64,000 bases of DNA from Bradyrhizobium ivorense (GTDB lineage: Bacteria > Pseudomonadota > Alphaproteobacteria > Rhizobiales > Xanthobacteraceae), in assembly GCF_900696085.1 (NCBI RefSeq), contig NZ_CAADFC020000007.1:91668-155667 (forward strand), given 5' to 3'. The notes beneath the pieces are model-generated. The model ran no database searches and was not told the DNA's origin. It was given only the letters and a program-made list of their open reading frames with translations. Made by a program: the position numbers and the translations under genes. Positions 22,974-33,100 of the stretch are shown here, in pieces; the first letter of the stretch is position 1; each line of letters opens with the position of its first letter.

Positions 22974-24023
22974 TTAGTCGTCGTCGCCATTGCCGCCGAA
23001 CAGACCGAACTGCGCGGGGTCGCGGTTCGGCTCGGCGAGGCCGAGATGGCGGAAGGCATGCGAGGTCAGCAGCCGCCCGCGCGGGGTGCGCTGCAGGTAG
23101 CCGCACTGGATCAGATAGGGCTCGATGATGTCCTCGATCGCATCGCGCGGCTCCGACAGCGCCGCGGCCATGGTCTCGACCCCGACCGGGCCGCCGCCGT
23201 AGTTGAGGGCGATCGTCGTGAGATAGCGGCGGTCCATCGCATCGAGGCCGGCGCTGTCGACCTCGAGCGCGCTGAGCGCGCGGTCGGCGATGCCGCGATC
23301 GACGGAGTCGGCGTCCGCCGCGGAGGCAAAGTCTCTGACCCGGCGCAGCAGGCGGCCGGCGATGCGCGGCGTGCCGCGGGCGCGGCGCGCGATCTCGTTG
23401 GCGCCGTCAGGGCTCATGCCGATGTTGAGCACGCGGGCGCCGCGGGTGACGATCTTTTCCAGCTCCTCCTCGGTGTAGAAGTTGAGCCGGATCGGAATGC
23501 CAAAACGGTCGCGCAGCGGATTGGTCAAGAGGCCCGCGCGCGTCGTGGCGCCGACCAGCGTGAACTTTGCCAGCTCGATCTTGACCGAGCGCGCCGCCGG
23601 GCCCTCGCCGATGATGAGGTCGAGCTGAAAATCCTCCATCGCGGGATAGAGCACCTCTTCCACCGCGGGACTGAGGCGATGGATTTCGTCGATGAACAGC
23701 ACGTCGCGCTCTTCGAGATTGGTGAGCAGCGCCGCAAGATCGCCGGCCTTGGCGATGACAGGACCTGACGTCGCACGAAAGCCGACACCAAGCTCGCGCG
23801 CCACGATCTGCGCCAGCGTGGTCTTGCCGAGGCCGGGCGGACCGACGAACAGCACATGGTCGAGCGCCTCGCCGCGCTTCTTCGCCGCCTCGATGAAGAT
23901 CGAGAGATTCTTGCGCGCCTGCGCCTGGCCGACGAACTCCGTCAGCGACTGCGGCCGCAGCGCAGTGTCGCCGACATCATCGGTGCGGCGTTCAGGCGTG
24001 ACAATGCGGGAGGGCGTATTCAC
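22974..24023 (-). CDS. ruvB: Holliday junction branch migration ATPase RuvB
   Basis: The 349-residue AAA+ motor drives branch migration with RuvA. It has Walker [13 protein letters not shown] at about 59-70, Walker [11 protein letters not shown], sensor 1 [19 protein letters not shown] and a C-terminal winged helix with [17 protein letters not shown]. It starts with GTG at 24023, overlapping the ruvA stop as GTGA, which implies translational coupling. The acidic tail GNGDDD is normal for the group. Confidence 0.98.
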   Translation of the reverse strand: MNTPSRIVTPERRTDDVGDTALRPQSLTEFVGQAQARKNLSIFIEAAKKRGEALDHVLFVGPPGLGKTTLAQIVARELGVGFRATSGPVIAKAGDLAALLTNLEERDVLFIDEIHRLSPAVEEVLYPAMEDFQLDLIIGEGPAARSVKIELAKFTLVGATTRAGLLTNPLRDRFGIPIRLNFYTEEELEKIVTRGARVLNIGMSPDGANEIARRARGTPRIAGRLLRRVRDFASAADADSVDRGIADRALSALEVDSAGLDAMDRRYLTTIALNYGGGPVGVETMAAALSEPRDAIEDIIEPYLIQCGYLQRTPRGRLLTSHAFRHLGLAEPNRDPAQFGLFGGNGDDD

Positions 24024-24637
24024 TTCGACAATTCCTTCAGGCCCAGCCGGATCAGGTGCGCGGTCTCCGCCTTCTCACCGGCGCTGCGCGCGGCGGCGGC
24101 GATCGCGGCGGCCGCCTGCGGCTGGCCGTAGCCGAGATTGACCAGCGCGGAGATCGCATCCGTGACCGGACGCGGCGCGCGGTTGTTGTCGAGCGCGCCG
24201 GACAGATGCACCACCGCAGGATCGACATTGGCAAAGCCCGGCGCCTTGTCCTTCAACTCGCTGACGATGCGCTCGGCGACCTTGGGACCGACGCCCGGCG
24301 TGCGCGCCACCGCCGCCTTGTCGCGCAGCGCGATCGCATTGGCGAGGTCGGTCGGCGGCAGCGTGCCGAGCACCGCAAGCGCGACCTTGGCGCCGACGCC
24401 CTGCACGGTCTGCAGCAGGCGAAACCATTCGCGCTCGTGATCGCTGCGGAAGCCGAACAGTTTGATCTGGTCCTCGCGGACATAGGTCTCGATCGACAGC
24501 ACCGCCGCCTCGCCCGGCGACGGCAGCGCCTGCAGCGTGCGGCCGGCACAATGCACCTGATAGCCGACGCCGCCGACGTCGAGGATCACATAATCCTCGC
24601 CGTAGGAATCGATCAGGCCCTTCAGCTTGCCGATCAT
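24020..24637 (-). CDS. ruvA: Holliday junction-binding protein RuvA
   Basis: The 205-residue subunit binds the four-way junction and recruits RuvB. It begins [26 protein letters not shown] (OB fold), then [20 protein letters not shown] and [21 protein letters not shown] (two helix-hairpin-helix motifs), with domain III at the C-terminus ([16 protein letters not shown]). ATG 24637 matches the universal N-terminus. It overlaps ruvB by GTGA. Confidence 0.98.
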   Translation of the reverse strand: MIGKLKGLIDSYGEDYVILDVGGVGYQVHCAGRTLQALPSPGEAAVLSIETYVREDQIKLFGFRSDHEREWFRLLQTVQGVGAKVALAVLGTLPPTDLANAIALRDKAAVARTPGVGPKVAERIVSELKDKAPGFANVDPAVVHLSGALDNNRAPRPVTDAISALVNLGYGQPQAAAAIAAAARSAGEKAETAHLIRLGLKELSK

Positions 24638-24711
24638 CGGGCCACTCCACATTGAGCGCCGACGCGGCGTTCGAATTTTTTGCAAACAGTGAGGGAGCCA
24701 CCAGGGGAAGG

Positions 24712-24883
24712 GTTCCCTCCCCCCTTGCGGGGGAGGGTTAGGGAGAGGGGTACCGCTTGCTCGGTTGCCGAACGTGTTGCGCGAATCGCGTGACCTTCGT
24801 TGATGCGTCGTGGCAGATCAGCGGTCAGCGCCCGGGGCTTACCCCTCTCCCCGACCCTCCCCCGCAAGGGGGGAGGGAGCCTG
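24712..24883. repeat. Palindromic repeat pair, family 2, between ruvA and ruvC
   Basis: Inverted arms lie at about 24712-24752 (ccctcccccc-ttgc-gggggaggg) and 24839-24883. The pair interrupts the ruvC-ruvA spacing (286 bp), which could separate their transcription. Confidence 0.85.
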
Positions 24884-24923
24884 ACTGGCGTGCTCACCTC
24901 ACGCGCTAAATCAACGCTATCGA

Positions 24924-25451
24924 TCATAAGCTCGCCACCTTCAGCCGCAGCGCGGTACTTTGGCGGTGATGGGCGTGGGTGATGGCGACCGCGAGCGCGT
25001 CGGCGGCGTCGGCGGAGGGCGGCTCGGCTTTCGGCAGCAAAATCTTCAGCATCACCTGGATCTGGTTCTTCTCGGCATGGCCGGCGCCGACCACTGTCTT
25101 CTTGACCTGGTTCGGCGCGTATTCGGCGACAGAGATGCCGAACATTGCGGGCGCCAGCATGGCGACGCCGCGGGCCTGCCCGAGCTTCAAGGTGGCGACG
25201 CCGTCCTTGTTGACAAAAGTCTGCTCTACCGCGGCTTCCGCCGGCCGGTAGTCGCCGAGCACGGCGGCGAGCCCTTCATGGATCGCCAGCAGGCGGCTCG
25301 CCAGCGGCAGGTCGTCCGGCGGCTCGACCGAGCCGCAGGCGACATAGACCAGACGATTGCCCTCGGTCTCGATCACGCCCCAGCCGGTGCGGCGGAGGCC
25401 GGGGTCGATACCGATGATGCGGACGGGGGAGCGAATCGGCTGGGCTGTCAT
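24924..25451 (-). CDS. ruvC: Crossover junction endodeoxyribonuclease RuvC
   Basis: The 175-residue Holliday-junction resolvase has catalytic acids in [14 protein letters not shown] (Asp near 15), [11 protein letters not shown] (Glu) and [17 protein letters not shown] (Asp). It acts on junctions held by RuvAB in homologous recombination. ATG 25451 starts [11 protein letters not shown], which fits the usual short lead before the first strand. Confidence 0.97.
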   Translation of the reverse strand: MTAQPIRSPVRIIGIDPGLRRTGWGVIETEGNRLVYVACGSVEPPDDLPLASRLLAIHEGLAAVLGDYRPAEAAVEQTFVNKDGVATLKLGQARGVAMLAPAMFGISVAEYAPNQVKKTVVGAGHAEKNQIQVMLKILLPKAEPPSADAADALAVAITHAHHRQSTALRLKVASL

Positions 25452-25547
25452 GGGGTAGTGATACCGCCTCTGCCTGCGAGAACGAAACACAAACGGAGCG
25501 TCATCCCCTGCCCCGCGTGTCATCGGTGCTCGTCATCCAGCCCTGCT

Positions 25548-25657
25548 CGTCATCCCCGCGAAAGCGGGGATCCAGTACGCCGCGGCTTCACCGATCAAAC
25601 GCCGGTCTCTGGAATGCTGGATCGCCCGGTCGCGCCGGGCGATGACAGCGGAGTGTG
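25548..25657. repeat. Dispersed repeat, family 8 (cgtcatccccgcgaaagcgggg)
   Basis: gtcatccccgcgaaagcgg is followed by ggatccag and ends tggatcgcccggtcgcgccgggcgatgac; the outer parts are inverted. It sits between ruvC and yebC. Confidence 0.7.
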
Positions 25658-25674
25658 GGGCGAGGACGCGACGC

Positions 25675-26421
25675 CTAGCCACCCATCTTGGCGACCAGCG
25701 CGTCGGAGATCTCGAAATTGGCGAACACGTTCTGCACGTCGTCGTGCTCGTTGAGCAAGTCCATCAGCTTCAGCAGCTTTTCGCCGGTCTCGTCGTCGAC
25801 CGCGACGGTGTTTTGCGGCTTCCAAGTCAGCGCCGCCTTGCGCGGCTCGCCGAATTTCGCCTCCAGCGCCTTGGCCACCTCGCGAAAGGTGTCCTGCGAG
25901 GCATAGACCTCGTGGCCGGCCTCGCTGGAGACCACGTCGTCGGCGCCGGCCTCGATCGCGGCGTCCAGCATGGCGTCGTCGGAGGCAACGCTCTTGTCAT
26001 ATTCGATGATGCCGGTGCGGTCGAACATGAAGGCGACCGAGCCGGTTTCGCCGAGATTGCCGCCCGATTTGGTGAAGAAGGAGCGGATGTCGGAGGCGGC
26101 GCGGTTGCGGTTGTCGGTCAGCGCCTCGATGATGACGGCGACGCCGCCGGGGCCGTAGCCTTCGTAGCGGATCTCGTCATAGTTCTCGCCCTCATTGCCC
26201 GCGGCCTTCTTGATGGCGCGATCGATATTGTCCTTCGGCATGTTTTCCGCGCGGGCCGCAACCACCGCGGCGCGCAGCCGCGGATTCATCGCCGGGTCAG
26301 GAGTGCCGAGCTTGGCCGCGACGGTGATTTCGCGGGCCAGCTTGCCGAAAAGCTTCGACTTCTGGGCATCCTGCCGGCCCTTGCGGTGCATGATGTTCTT
26401 GAATTGGGAATGGCCGGCCAT
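25675..26421 (-). CDS. YebC/PmpR family transcriptional regulator
   Basis: The 248-residue protein has the exact family N-terminus [20 protein letters not shown] and [18 protein letters not shown], then [21 protein letters not shown] and [18 protein letters not shown]. YebC proteins are cytoplasmic; they act as DNA-binding regulators, and some act at stalled ribosomes. Placement directly upstream of ruvCAB is the common proteobacterial order. Full length, start clear. Confidence 0.97.
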   Translation of the reverse strand: MAGHSQFKNIMHRKGRQDAQKSKLFGKLAREITVAAKLGTPDPAMNPRLRAAVVAARAENMPKDNIDRAIKKAAGNEGENYDEIRYEGYGPGGVAVIIEALTDNRNRAASDIRSFFTKSGGNLGETGSVAFMFDRTGIIEYDKSVASDDAMLDAAIEAGADDVVSSEAGHEVYASQDTFREVAKALEAKFGEPRKAALTWKPQNTVAVDDETGEKLLKLMDLLNEHDDVQNVFANFEISDALVAKMGG

Positions 26422-26636
26422 GCGTCGTCTCTTGGAATCGTAGGTCTGAACGGGATGGAAAACGCGGCCTTATAGGCCCGTGACCCGCCAAAATCAAAGC
26501 ATCGGCGGGACGCTTTCCGTCCGGACCATCCTACCGCATGCCGGAATATGAGGCACCTGTTAACCATGACTTCATGCCCGGATGCGAGGATCGCGCGTCC
26601 CGCCCAACTCCCAAGAACAACCCCCAAGAGCCCCCC

Positions 26637-28394
26637 ATGGCGTTCGGTTTGTTTCGAAAGCAGGTGCCGGAGCCGGTCGCGCCGGCCACCGAGGCCAAAG
26701 TTCTGGCTGCGGCCGCGCCTGACGCCCCTGCCTCTGCCGAAATCGATTCGGCCCGGGAAATCCTGGAACTGCTGGAACTCGAGCTCGGCGCGATGATCCG
26801 CCAGCTCGAGCGCGCGGCGGGCTCGGTGGCCGACGGCGCCGATGCGACGGCGGCGACGCTCGCGACCATCCGCGCCCGCACCGACGCCCTGACCGGCCGC
26901 ACCAGCGACGCGCAGAGCACGGCGACCACCTTCTCGGAGGCCGCCGACCGCTTCACCCATTCCGCCGAGGACATCGGGGCGCAGGTGCGCAGCGCCTCCC
27001 GCCTCGCCGACGAGGCCGCGGCCGCGGCGCGCGAGGCCACCGCCAATGTCGACCGCCTGCGCGAATCGTCAGCTGCGATCGGCAACGTCGTCAATCTGAT
27101 TGCGCAGATCGCGCGGCAGACCACGCTGCTCGCGCTCAACTCGACCATCGAGGCGGCGCGCGCCGGCGCCGCCGGCAAGGGCTTTGCGGTGGTCGCGACC
27201 GAGGTCAAGGCGCTCGCGGTGCAGACCCAGAGCGCCACTGAAGAGATCACCAAGAAGATCGAGGCGCTGCAGAAGGACGCCACCGGCTCGGCGGACGCCG
27301 TGCACCGCATCTCGCAGGCGATCGAGGCGATCCGCCCTGTATTCGAGAACGTCAACGGTGCGGTCGCCGAGCAGAACCAGATCACCGGCGCGATGGGGCA
27401 GAACGCCGCCTCCGCCTCCCACTTCATCGTCTCGGTCGGCACCAGCGCCGGCGAGATCGACAGCGCGACGCGCGAGGCCGAGACCCATGGCGACAGCGTC
27501 GCCAAGGCCGGCAAGGCGGTCACCGCCTTCGCCCAGAAGCTGAAAGCGCGCTGCGCGGTGCTGCTCCGGCAGAACGAGCGCGGCGATCCGCGCCAGAACG
27601 AGCGCCTGCCCTGCAATCTTCCGATCGAGATCAAGACCGCGCGCGGCGTCATCACAGCGCCGGTCTACGAGATCGCGATGGACGGCATTTTGATCGGCGG
27701 GCCGAACGCGGAAAACCTTCCGGCCAATGAGAGCCTGAGTGCAACGCTGCAGGACATCGGCGCCTGCAGCATCCGGATCGGCGAGCGCGCCAAGGCCGGC
27801 GCGCGTGCGCGCTTCGAGGCTACGACACCGGCGCTGCGCGAAAAGGTCGAGGACAAGATCTGGGCGATCCGCGAGGAGAACGCCGAGCTGATCACCCGCG
27901 CGATGGAGGCGGGTCACGCGCTGACCAAGCTGTTCGAGAACGGGCTTTCGAGCGGCGCGATCACCATCGCGGACATGTTCGACACCGACTATGTCGAAAT
28001 CCCCGGCACCAATCCGGTGCAGTACCGCACCAAGATGCTGGACTGGGCGGACCGCGCGCTGCCCGAGCTGCTGGAAGCGTTCCTCGCCAAGGACAAGCGG
28101 ATGGCGTTCTGCGCAACCGTCGACCAGAACGGCTATCTGCCGGTCCACAACCAGATCTACTCGCAGCCGCAGCGGCCGGGCGACGTCGCCTACAACACCG
28201 CCAACTGCCGCAACCGCCGCATCTTCAACGATCCCGCCGGCCTTGCCGCCGCGCGCAACCAGCGTGCCTATCTGGTCCAGACCTACGCGCGCGACATGGG
28301 CGGCGGCAACACCGTGATGATGCGCGAGATCGACGTACCGATCCGCGTCCGCGGCCGGCACTGGGGCGGGTTCCGCAGCGCCTACAAGCTTTGA
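26637..28394 (+). CDS. Soluble methyl-accepting chemotaxis protein with PilZ-like and C-terminal sensor domains
   Basis: The 585-residue protein has no transmembrane segment, so it is a cytoplasmic receptor. Order: Ala/Pro-rich lead, coiled coil, MCP signalling hairpin at about 155-210 ([35 protein letters not shown]), PilZ-like domain at about 311-398 ([23 protein letters not shown]), and a C-terminal sensor-like domain at about 418-585 with [21 protein letters not shown] and [15 protein letters not shown]. The PilZ motif keeps the Arg cluster, but the usual Asp-x-Ser-x-x-Gly is weak (EIAMDG), so c-di-GMP binding is uncertain. It is a paralogue of the next gene, which lacks PilZ. Confidence 0.9.
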   Translation: MAFGLFRKQVPEPVAPATEAKVLAAAAPDAPASAEIDSAREILELLELELGAMIRQLERAAGSVADGADATAATLATIRARTDALTGRTSDAQSTATTFSEAADRFTHSAEDIGAQVRSASRLADEAAAAAREATANVDRLRESSAAIGNVVNLIAQIARQTTLLALNSTIEAARAGAAGKGFAVVATEVKALAVQTQSATEEITKKIEALQKDATGSADAVHRISQAIEAIRPVFENVNGAVAEQNQITGAMGQNAASASHFIVSVGTSAGEIDSATREAETHGDSVAKAGKAVTAFAQKLKARCAVLLRQNERGDPRQNERLPCNLPIEIKTARGVITAPVYEIAMDGILIGGPNAENLPANESLSATLQDIGACSIRIGERAKAGARARFEATTPALREKVEDKIWAIREENAELITRAMEAGHALTKLFENGLSSGAITIADMFDTDYVEIPGTNPVQYRTKMLDWADRALPELLEAFLAKDKRMAFCATVDQNGYLPVHNQIYSQPQRPGDVAYNTANCRNRRIFNDPAGLAAARNQRAYLVQTYARDMGGGNTVMMREIDVPIRVRGRHWGGFRSAYKL

Positions 28395-28435
28395 CGGTCC
28401 CAAAGCGCGGATGGAGCCAACGAGTTTACCGGCTC

Positions 28436-28568
28436 TTCTCCTTCCCCCTGAAAGGGGGAGGTCGGGATGGGGGTCAGCCACACGCACCGGCGCGTGTGGA
28501 GAGAGCGGATCCCCACCCGCTTTGCTCTGACGAGCAAAGCGACCTCCCCTTTTCAAGGGGAGGTTGAA
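28436..28568. repeat. Palindromic repeat pair, family 2 variant
   Basis: The element runs from ctccttccccctgaaaggggg to ctccccttttcaaggggagg, with inverted inner parts 'cccgctttgctctgacgagc'. It closely matches the element at 30507-30642. Confidence 0.85.
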
Positions 28569-28573
28569 AGCGC

Positions 28574-28608
28574 GTAGCCCCGATTTCGCTGCGCTGCATC
28601 CGGGCTAC
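28574..28608. repeat. Short family 3 hairpin
   Basis: gtagccccgatttcgctgc and catccgggctac form a single short palindrome, one arm pair only. Confidence 0.8.
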
Positions 28609-28706
28609 GCAGTGCACGCTCAGGCAAGACCGCGCGCGAATCACGCTTTAGGAATGGGAATGCAGCGGCGAGGCGATGGGCCGCGCTGACGGAGGAAGCT
28701 GGAAAA

Positions 28707-30131
28707 ATGTCGGTGGTGCAGGTCGCAGTTCTGGACACTTCATCGAACCGGACGCTGGCCGAGCGGCTGGTCGACCAGCTCGCCGACCGGATCGGCGGCC
28801 TTGGGGTGGAGCTCGCCGACATCGCCGGCAACGTCCAGGAGGTCGCCAACCGCGTCGCCAGCCAGTCGGAGCGGTTCCACCATCTGCAGGAGACCGCCGA
28901 GACCATGGTCTCGGCCAATCACGACATCGCCAATGCCTCGCAGGCGGTGCAGTCGACCGCATCGGCCGCGGTCGGCCAAATCGCGGAGTCGCGCCACGCG
29001 GTCGAGACCGCGGTCAGCCATATCGCCGAGCTCGTCGCTGCGGTCGGCCGGATCGAGGCGCGGCTCGCTGCGGTCGGCTCGGCGCTGAGCCAGGTCGCAA
29101 AAGTCTCCGGCTCGATCGAGGCGATCGCCAAGCAGACCAATCTGCTGGCGCTGAACGCCACCATCGAGGCCGCGCGCGCCGGCACCGCCGGCCGCGGCTT
29201 TGCGGTGGTCGCGAGCGAGGTGAAGAGCCTCGCGGAGGCGACCCGCCAGGCCACGCATCAGATCTCCGACACCGTGCGCGATCTCGACGGCCAGATCGGC
29301 AGCCTGATCGGCGAGAGCAGCGATGCGTCGCTGCGCGCGAAAAGCGCCGGCGAAGGCGCGCAGCAGATCTCCGGCATCATCATGCGCGTGCAGGAGGGCT
29401 TCTCCTCGGTCGGCGCCGAGATCGGCAGCGTCGCGCGCGCCGCCACCTCCAATCTCGGCCATTGCGACACCGTGATCGCCGAGCTCAACGAGCTTGCCAA
29501 GGGCGTCGATCTGTCCTCGCGCGATCTCCGCAACGCCGATGCGCGGGTGGCGAAGCTGCTCGAGACATCCGAGAACCTGATCGCACTGATCGCCGACAGC
29601 GGCGTCGAAACCTCAGACGCGCCGCTGATCCGCGTCGTGGTCGACACCGCAAAACAGATTTCGGACGTGTTCGAGACCGCGATCGCGCGCGGCGAGATCA
29701 CGATCGAGCAACTGATGGACGAGAACTATCGCGAGATCGCGGGCACCGATCCGAAGCAGTATCTGACCGATTACGTCGCCTTCACCGATCGCGTGCTGCC
29801 GGCGATCCAGGACCCGATCCAGAGGAGCGATCCGCGCATCGTGTTCTGCGTCGCCTGGGCCAAAGGCGGCTACCTGCCGACCCACAATCCGAACTACCGC
29901 CACCCGCAGGGACCGGACCCGGTCTGGAACAACGCCAATTGCCGCAACCGCCGCCTGTTCAACGACCGCGCGGTGAAGCAGGTCGCGGCGAATACAAAAC
30001 CGTTCCTGCTGCAGACCTATCGCCGCGACATGGGCGGCGGCAACTTTGTCCTCATGAAGGACGTCTCGTCGCCGATCGTCGTCCGCGGCCGCCACTGGGG
30101 CGCGTTCCGGATGGGTTTTCGGCAGTCGTAG
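28707..30131 (+). CDS. Soluble methyl-accepting chemotaxis protein with C-terminal sensor domain
   Basis: The 474-residue cytoplasmic receptor has a helical lead, the MCP signalling hairpin at about 138-195 ([36 protein letters not shown]) and a C-terminal domain at about 298-474 with [40 protein letters not shown] and [14 protein letters not shown]. The same C-terminal domain ends the upstream paralogue, suggesting duplication with loss or gain of the PilZ part. The ligand is unknown. GGAGG lies about 12 nt ahead of the ATG. Confidence 0.92.
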   Translation: MSVVQVAVLDTSSNRTLAERLVDQLADRIGGLGVELADIAGNVQEVANRVASQSERFHHLQETAETMVSANHDIANASQAVQSTASAAVGQIAESRHAVETAVSHIAELVAAVGRIEARLAAVGSALSQVAKVSGSIEAIAKQTNLLALNATIEAARAGTAGRGFAVVASEVKSLAEATRQATHQISDTVRDLDGQIGSLIGESSDASLRAKSAGEGAQQISGIIMRVQEGFSSVGAEIGSVARAATSNLGHCDTVIAELNELAKGVDLSSRDLRNADARVAKLLETSENLIALIADSGVETSDAPLIRVVVDTAKQISDVFETAIARGEITIEQLMDENYREIAGTDPKQYLTDYVAFTDRVLPAIQDPIQRSDPRIVFCVAWAKGGYLPTHNPNYRHPQGPDPVWNNANCRNRRLFNDRAVKQVAANTKPFLLQTYRRDMGGGNFVLMKDVSSPIVVRGRHWGAFRMGFRQS

Positions 30132-30274
30132 GAGACCCGTAGCCCGCGTGCGGTGAGCCGTTCAGCCAAAACCTGAAAAACAACCCCATGCAAAGTAGCC
30201 ATGCGGGCAACTCAGCGGTATTATTCTACTATTCCGAAGCGGCTCGCCCCAGGCAGTCATGAAATCCGCGGCCC

Positions 30275-30391
30275 CGTCATTACGAGGAGCGACAGCGACG
30301 ACTTGTCCGCCGAAGCCTTGGCGAAGGCGGAAGCAATCCATCGTTCCGCATATGCGTTGCGATGGATTGCTTCGCTTCGCTCGCAATGACG
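30275..30391. repeat. Dispersed repeat, family 4, long form
   Basis: The ends match the copy at 15764 (gtcattacgaggagcga and ttcgctcgcaatgacg). It has an extra insert, 'cttgtccgccgaagccttggcgaaggcgg', absent from the other copy. Confidence 0.8.
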
Positions 30392-30410
30392 GGGGATGGA
30401 GCCGTAGCCC

Positions 30411-30495
30411 GTAGCCCGGATGCAGCGCAGCGCAATCCGGGGGCCTGCCAGCCGCGGGACCGGTCCCGGATTGCGCTTCGCTGCATCCGGGCTAC
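30411..30495. repeat. Palindromic repeat, family 3
   Basis: The element runs from gtagcccggatgcagcg to ctgcatccgggctac. The gap 30132-30640 contains only families 4, 3 and 2 in succession. Confidence 0.85.
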
Positions 30496-30506
30496 GCGTC
30501 GCCTGC

Positions 30507-30642
30507 TTCTCCTTCCCCCTGCAAGGGGGAAGGTCGGGATGGGGGTCGGCCACAGGCACCGGCGCGTATGGAGAGAGCAGATCCCCACCCGCTTTGCTCT
30601 GGCGAGCAAAGCGACCTCCCTTTTCAAGGGGAGGTGAAGTCT
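30507..30642. repeat. Palindromic repeat pair, family 2 variant
   Basis: The element runs from ctccttccccctgcaaggggg to ctcccttttcaaggggagg, similar to 28436-28568, including the inner cacaggcaccggcgcgt sequence. Confidence 0.85.
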
Positions 30643-31465
30643 ACGTCCAGAACGCCGGCACGGCGGGCTCGAGGCGGCCGCCGGCGCGGACCGGGGCGAT
30701 CTTCACGGCAAGTCCCGTCGCGTCGTCGGTCTCGACGGCAATGCCGCTCAAGGTCGCGACGCCTGCGGCGGGCTCGAAACGGCCGGAGGGAATGCCGGTG
30801 AGGAAGCGCTGCAGCGGCTCCTCCTTCTGCATGCCGATCACCGAATCATAGTCGCCGGTCATGCCGGCATCGCTCATATAGGCGGTGCCGCCTGATAGCA
30901 CCTGGTGATCGGCGGTCGGCACATGGGTATGGGTGCCGACCACGAGGCTGACGCGGCCGTCGCAGAAGAAGCCGATGCCCTGCTTCTCGCTGGTGGCCTC
31001 GGCATGGAAATCGAGCACGATGGCATCGGCGCCTTCGCGCAACGGACAGGCCTCGAGCTCGCGCTCGATCGCCGCGAACGGATCGTTGGAGGACGGCTCC
31101 ATGAACACGCGGCCGATCGCGTTGATGACCAGCGCGCGCTTGCCGTTCTTGGTGTCGATCAGCGCCGAGCCGCGGCCGGGCGAATGGCGCGGGAAATTCA
31201 ACGGGCGGATCAGGCGCGGCGCGCGCTCGATGAAGACCAGCGCCTCCTTCTGATTCCAGGCATGGTTGCCGAGCGTGATCGCGTCGGCGCCGGCATCGAG
31301 CAGCTCCTGGTAGATCGCCTCGGTGATGCCGAAGCCGCCGGCGGAATTCTCGCCATTGACGATGACGAGATCGAGTGACCAGTCCCTGATCATGCCGGGA
31401 AGGTGGTCGGTGATGGCGGTGCGGCCGGTCTTGCCGACGACGTCACCAACGAAGAGGATTCGCAA
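30641..31465 (-). CDS. YmdB-like metallophosphoesterase (TIGR00282 type)
   Basis: The 274-residue protein has the YmdB family order MRILFVGDVVGKTGR, VNGENSAGGFGIT, TLGNHAWNQKEAL, VLDFHAEATSEKQ, VVGTHTHVPTADHQVL and TAYMSDAGMTGDYDSVIGM. It is a binuclear metal phosphodiesterase (2',3'-cyclic nucleotides in Bacillus), cytoplasmic. It lies 2 bp downstream of the 5-FCL gene and is likely co-transcribed with it. Confidence 0.95.
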   Translation of the reverse strand: MRILFVGDVVGKTGRTAITDHLPGMIRDWSLDLVIVNGENSAGGFGITEAIYQELLDAGADAITLGNHAWNQKEALVFIERAPRLIRPLNFPRHSPGRGSALIDTKNGKRALVINAIGRVFMEPSSNDPFAAIERELEACPLREGADAIVLDFHAEATSEKQGIGFFCDGRVSLVVGTHTHVPTADHQVLSGGTAYMSDAGMTGDYDSVIGMQKEEPLQRFLTGIPSGRFEPAAGVATLSGIAVETDDATGLAVKIAPVRAGGRLEPAVPAFWT

Positions 31466-31467
31466 TG

Positions 31468-32052
31468 CTAGGCACTCCGGAAATCAAACGTCTTGCGCTC
31501 CGTTAGCACATAATCCAGCGCGACGTCGTGCGATAGCGCAGGGACCGCCTTGGTTTCCTGGGCCGCGAAGGCCAGCCCGGCCCCGATCACATGCTTGGTC
31601 TTGCGCAAATGCGCGAAGGTATAGTCGTAATAGCCGGCGCCGTAGCCGATCCGGTGACCGAGCCGGTCGAACGCCGCCAGCGGCACCAGCATGACGTCCG
31701 GATGCACCTCGGCGGCGGCCGGCGACGGCTCCGGGATGCCGAGCGGCCCGAGCATCAGGCGGTCGTGCGGCGCCCAGGTGCGGAAGGTCAGCGACTGGCC
31801 GCGGGCGTTGATGCAGGGCAGCGCCAGCCGCGCGCCCTTCTCGGCGAGCTTGAGCATCAGCGGCTTCGGATCGAGCTCGCTGCGGATCGGGGCGTAGCCC
31901 GAGACGATCATGCCCGGCGTGATCTCGAACGGCGTGCCGCGCTTGGCCAGCGCCTCCGCGGCGGCCGCGCGCTGCGCATCGCTCAACGCGTCGCGCTTGG
32001 CCAGCGCCAGCGCGCGAAGCTCGGCTTTCGATGGAGATGCATGCATGACCAT
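31468..32052 (-). CDS. 5-formyltetrahydrofolate cyclo-ligase
   Basis: The 194-residue enzyme converts 5-formyl-THF to 5,10-methenyl-THF with ATP. It shows the family N-terminus SKAELRALALAKRDAL, PIRSELDPKPL, LPCINARGQSLTFRTW and the substrate/ATP site LDRLGHRIGYGAGYYDYT-like segment (FDRLGHRIGYGAGYYD) plus LDYVLTERK at the end. It is cytoplasmic. In proteobacteria it typically lies next to 6S RNA and zapA, as here. Confidence 0.95.
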   Translation of the reverse strand: MVMHASPSKAELRALALAKRDALSDAQRAAAAEALAKRGTPFEITPGMIVSGYAPIRSELDPKPLMLKLAEKGARLALPCINARGQSLTFRTWAPHDRLMLGPLGIPEPSPAAAEVHPDVMLVPLAAFDRLGHRIGYGAGYYDYTFAHLRKTKHVIGAGLAFAAQETKAVPALSHDVALDYVLTERKTFDFRSA

Positions 32053-32269
32053 CTTCCGCTGTCATCGTCCGCTCGCGGCGGACGCAGAAATTCCAGAGAC
32101 GCTAGCAGTCCAACGGCCAAGCCGCGGCGTACTGGAGACCCCGCATGCGCGGGGCGACACTGCACCACAATCGAACGCCCCAGCGCGACGACAAGGCAAC
32201 AGTCGAATTCAGGGCCTGATCCGGAAAACGCAAAGCGGCCTTTCCCGGCAAGATCATGCTCATCAACAA

Positions 32270-32300
32270 CCCAAAAGCGCGATGAACCCATCGCGCTTTT
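32270..32300 (-). terminator. Rho-independent terminator of 6S RNA
   Basis: On the minus strand, the 12-bp perfect stem aaaagcgcgatg / catcgcgctttt has loop ggtt and ends in a short T run. It lies just past the 3' end of the 6S RNA. Confidence 0.8.
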
Positions 32301-32301
32301 G

Positions 32302-32490
32302 AGTGCGAAGCCGCAGAGGCCGTTGGAGCGCTCGATCCCGGAGTTCCCTACGAAAGTAGGTGGGCACCATATGTCCGGGTCCACGGACCCGGCCAGGGAC
32401 AGTTCCCTAAAGGATCGATAAGGCCCCGGGGATATATGGCTCCTGACGCGCAACGCAGCTTCGCTGGGCCTAATGTAGCGACGAAGCGGT
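32302..32490 (-). ncRNA. ssrS: 6S RNA (ssrS)
   Basis: This 190-nt minus-strand segment lies in the canonical 6S position between zapA and the 5-FCL gene. From memory it closely resembles the Bradyrhizobium 6S RNA (…cgcttcgtcgctacattagg… near the 5' end, …ggaactccgggatcgagc… near the 3' end). It can form a long rod interrupted by a central bubble: gtgcccacctactttcgtag, and gggtccgtggacccgg as the apical hairpin. 6S RNA sequesters the sigma-70 holoenzyme in stationary phase. The ends are approximate. Confidence 0.88.
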
Positions 32491-32527
32491 TGTTCCGCCA
32501 GCGGCAAGGAAGACGCAGTCCACGTGA

Positions 32528-32710
32528 TGTTCTTCACCCTCCCCTGCAGGGGGGAGGGTCGCATCGCATCGCGCGAAGCAAGATGCGATACGGGGCGGGG
32601 TGAAAGTCTCTCCACTCGAACGGTGCCCGTGTTGAGAGATCACCCCACCCCGCCTCACATTCGCTTCGCTCATTGTGAGCCGACCCTCCCCCCTCCAGGG
32701 GAGGGTGAAG
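32528..32710. repeat. Palindromic repeat pair, family 2 variant
   Basis: The element runs from ttcaccctcccctgcaggggg to ccctcccccctccaggggag, with inner inverted ggtgaaagtctctccactcg-type sequences. It lies between 6S RNA and zapA. Confidence 0.85.
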
Positions 32711-32716
32711 AAGGAA

Positions 32717-33100
32717 TCACCCGATCGCGATGCCGCCGCCGATGGTGCGGTTGAGCACTTGGGTGGTGCGCTCGATCCGCTCCGCGGCGGCGTTGAGCGC
32801 GTTGGAGACGGCGGCCTGGGTGGCGCGGGCGCGGTCGACGGCGGCACTGCGGGCGTTGCGCAACTGCTCGATCTCTTCCTCGAGGCTGCGGATGCGCGCA
32901 GCCGAATCGACCACTTCGTCGCAGGCGGTGAGCGCCGCCATCACTGTCAGCCGCGCATCGCCGATCTCGCCGAATTTTCCGCGCAGCGATTCGATGCGCT
33001 GCTCGAGGTTTTCCGCGAGCTTGAGCAGCCGCACCTCCTGGCCCTCCTCGCAGGCCATCCGGTACTGCCGGCCGTTGATGGTGACGTTGATGTGGCTCAT
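32717..33100 (-). CDS. zapA: Cell division protein ZapA
   Basis: The 127-residue cytoplasmic protein promotes FtsZ bundling. It begins MSHINVTINGRQYRMACEEGQEVRLLKLAENLEQRIE, the ZapA globular head (about 1-45). A long coiled coil follows (about 60-110), with MAALTACDEVVDSAARIRSLEEEIEQL, the family core. It overlaps the upstream DUF4164 gene by four bases. Confidence 0.95.
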   Translation of the reverse strand: MSHINVTINGRQYRMACEEGQEVRLLKLAENLEQRIESLRGKFGEIGDARLTVMAALTACDEVVDSAARIRSLEEEIEQLRNARSAAVDRARATQAAVSNALNAAAERIERTTQVLNRTIGGGIAIG

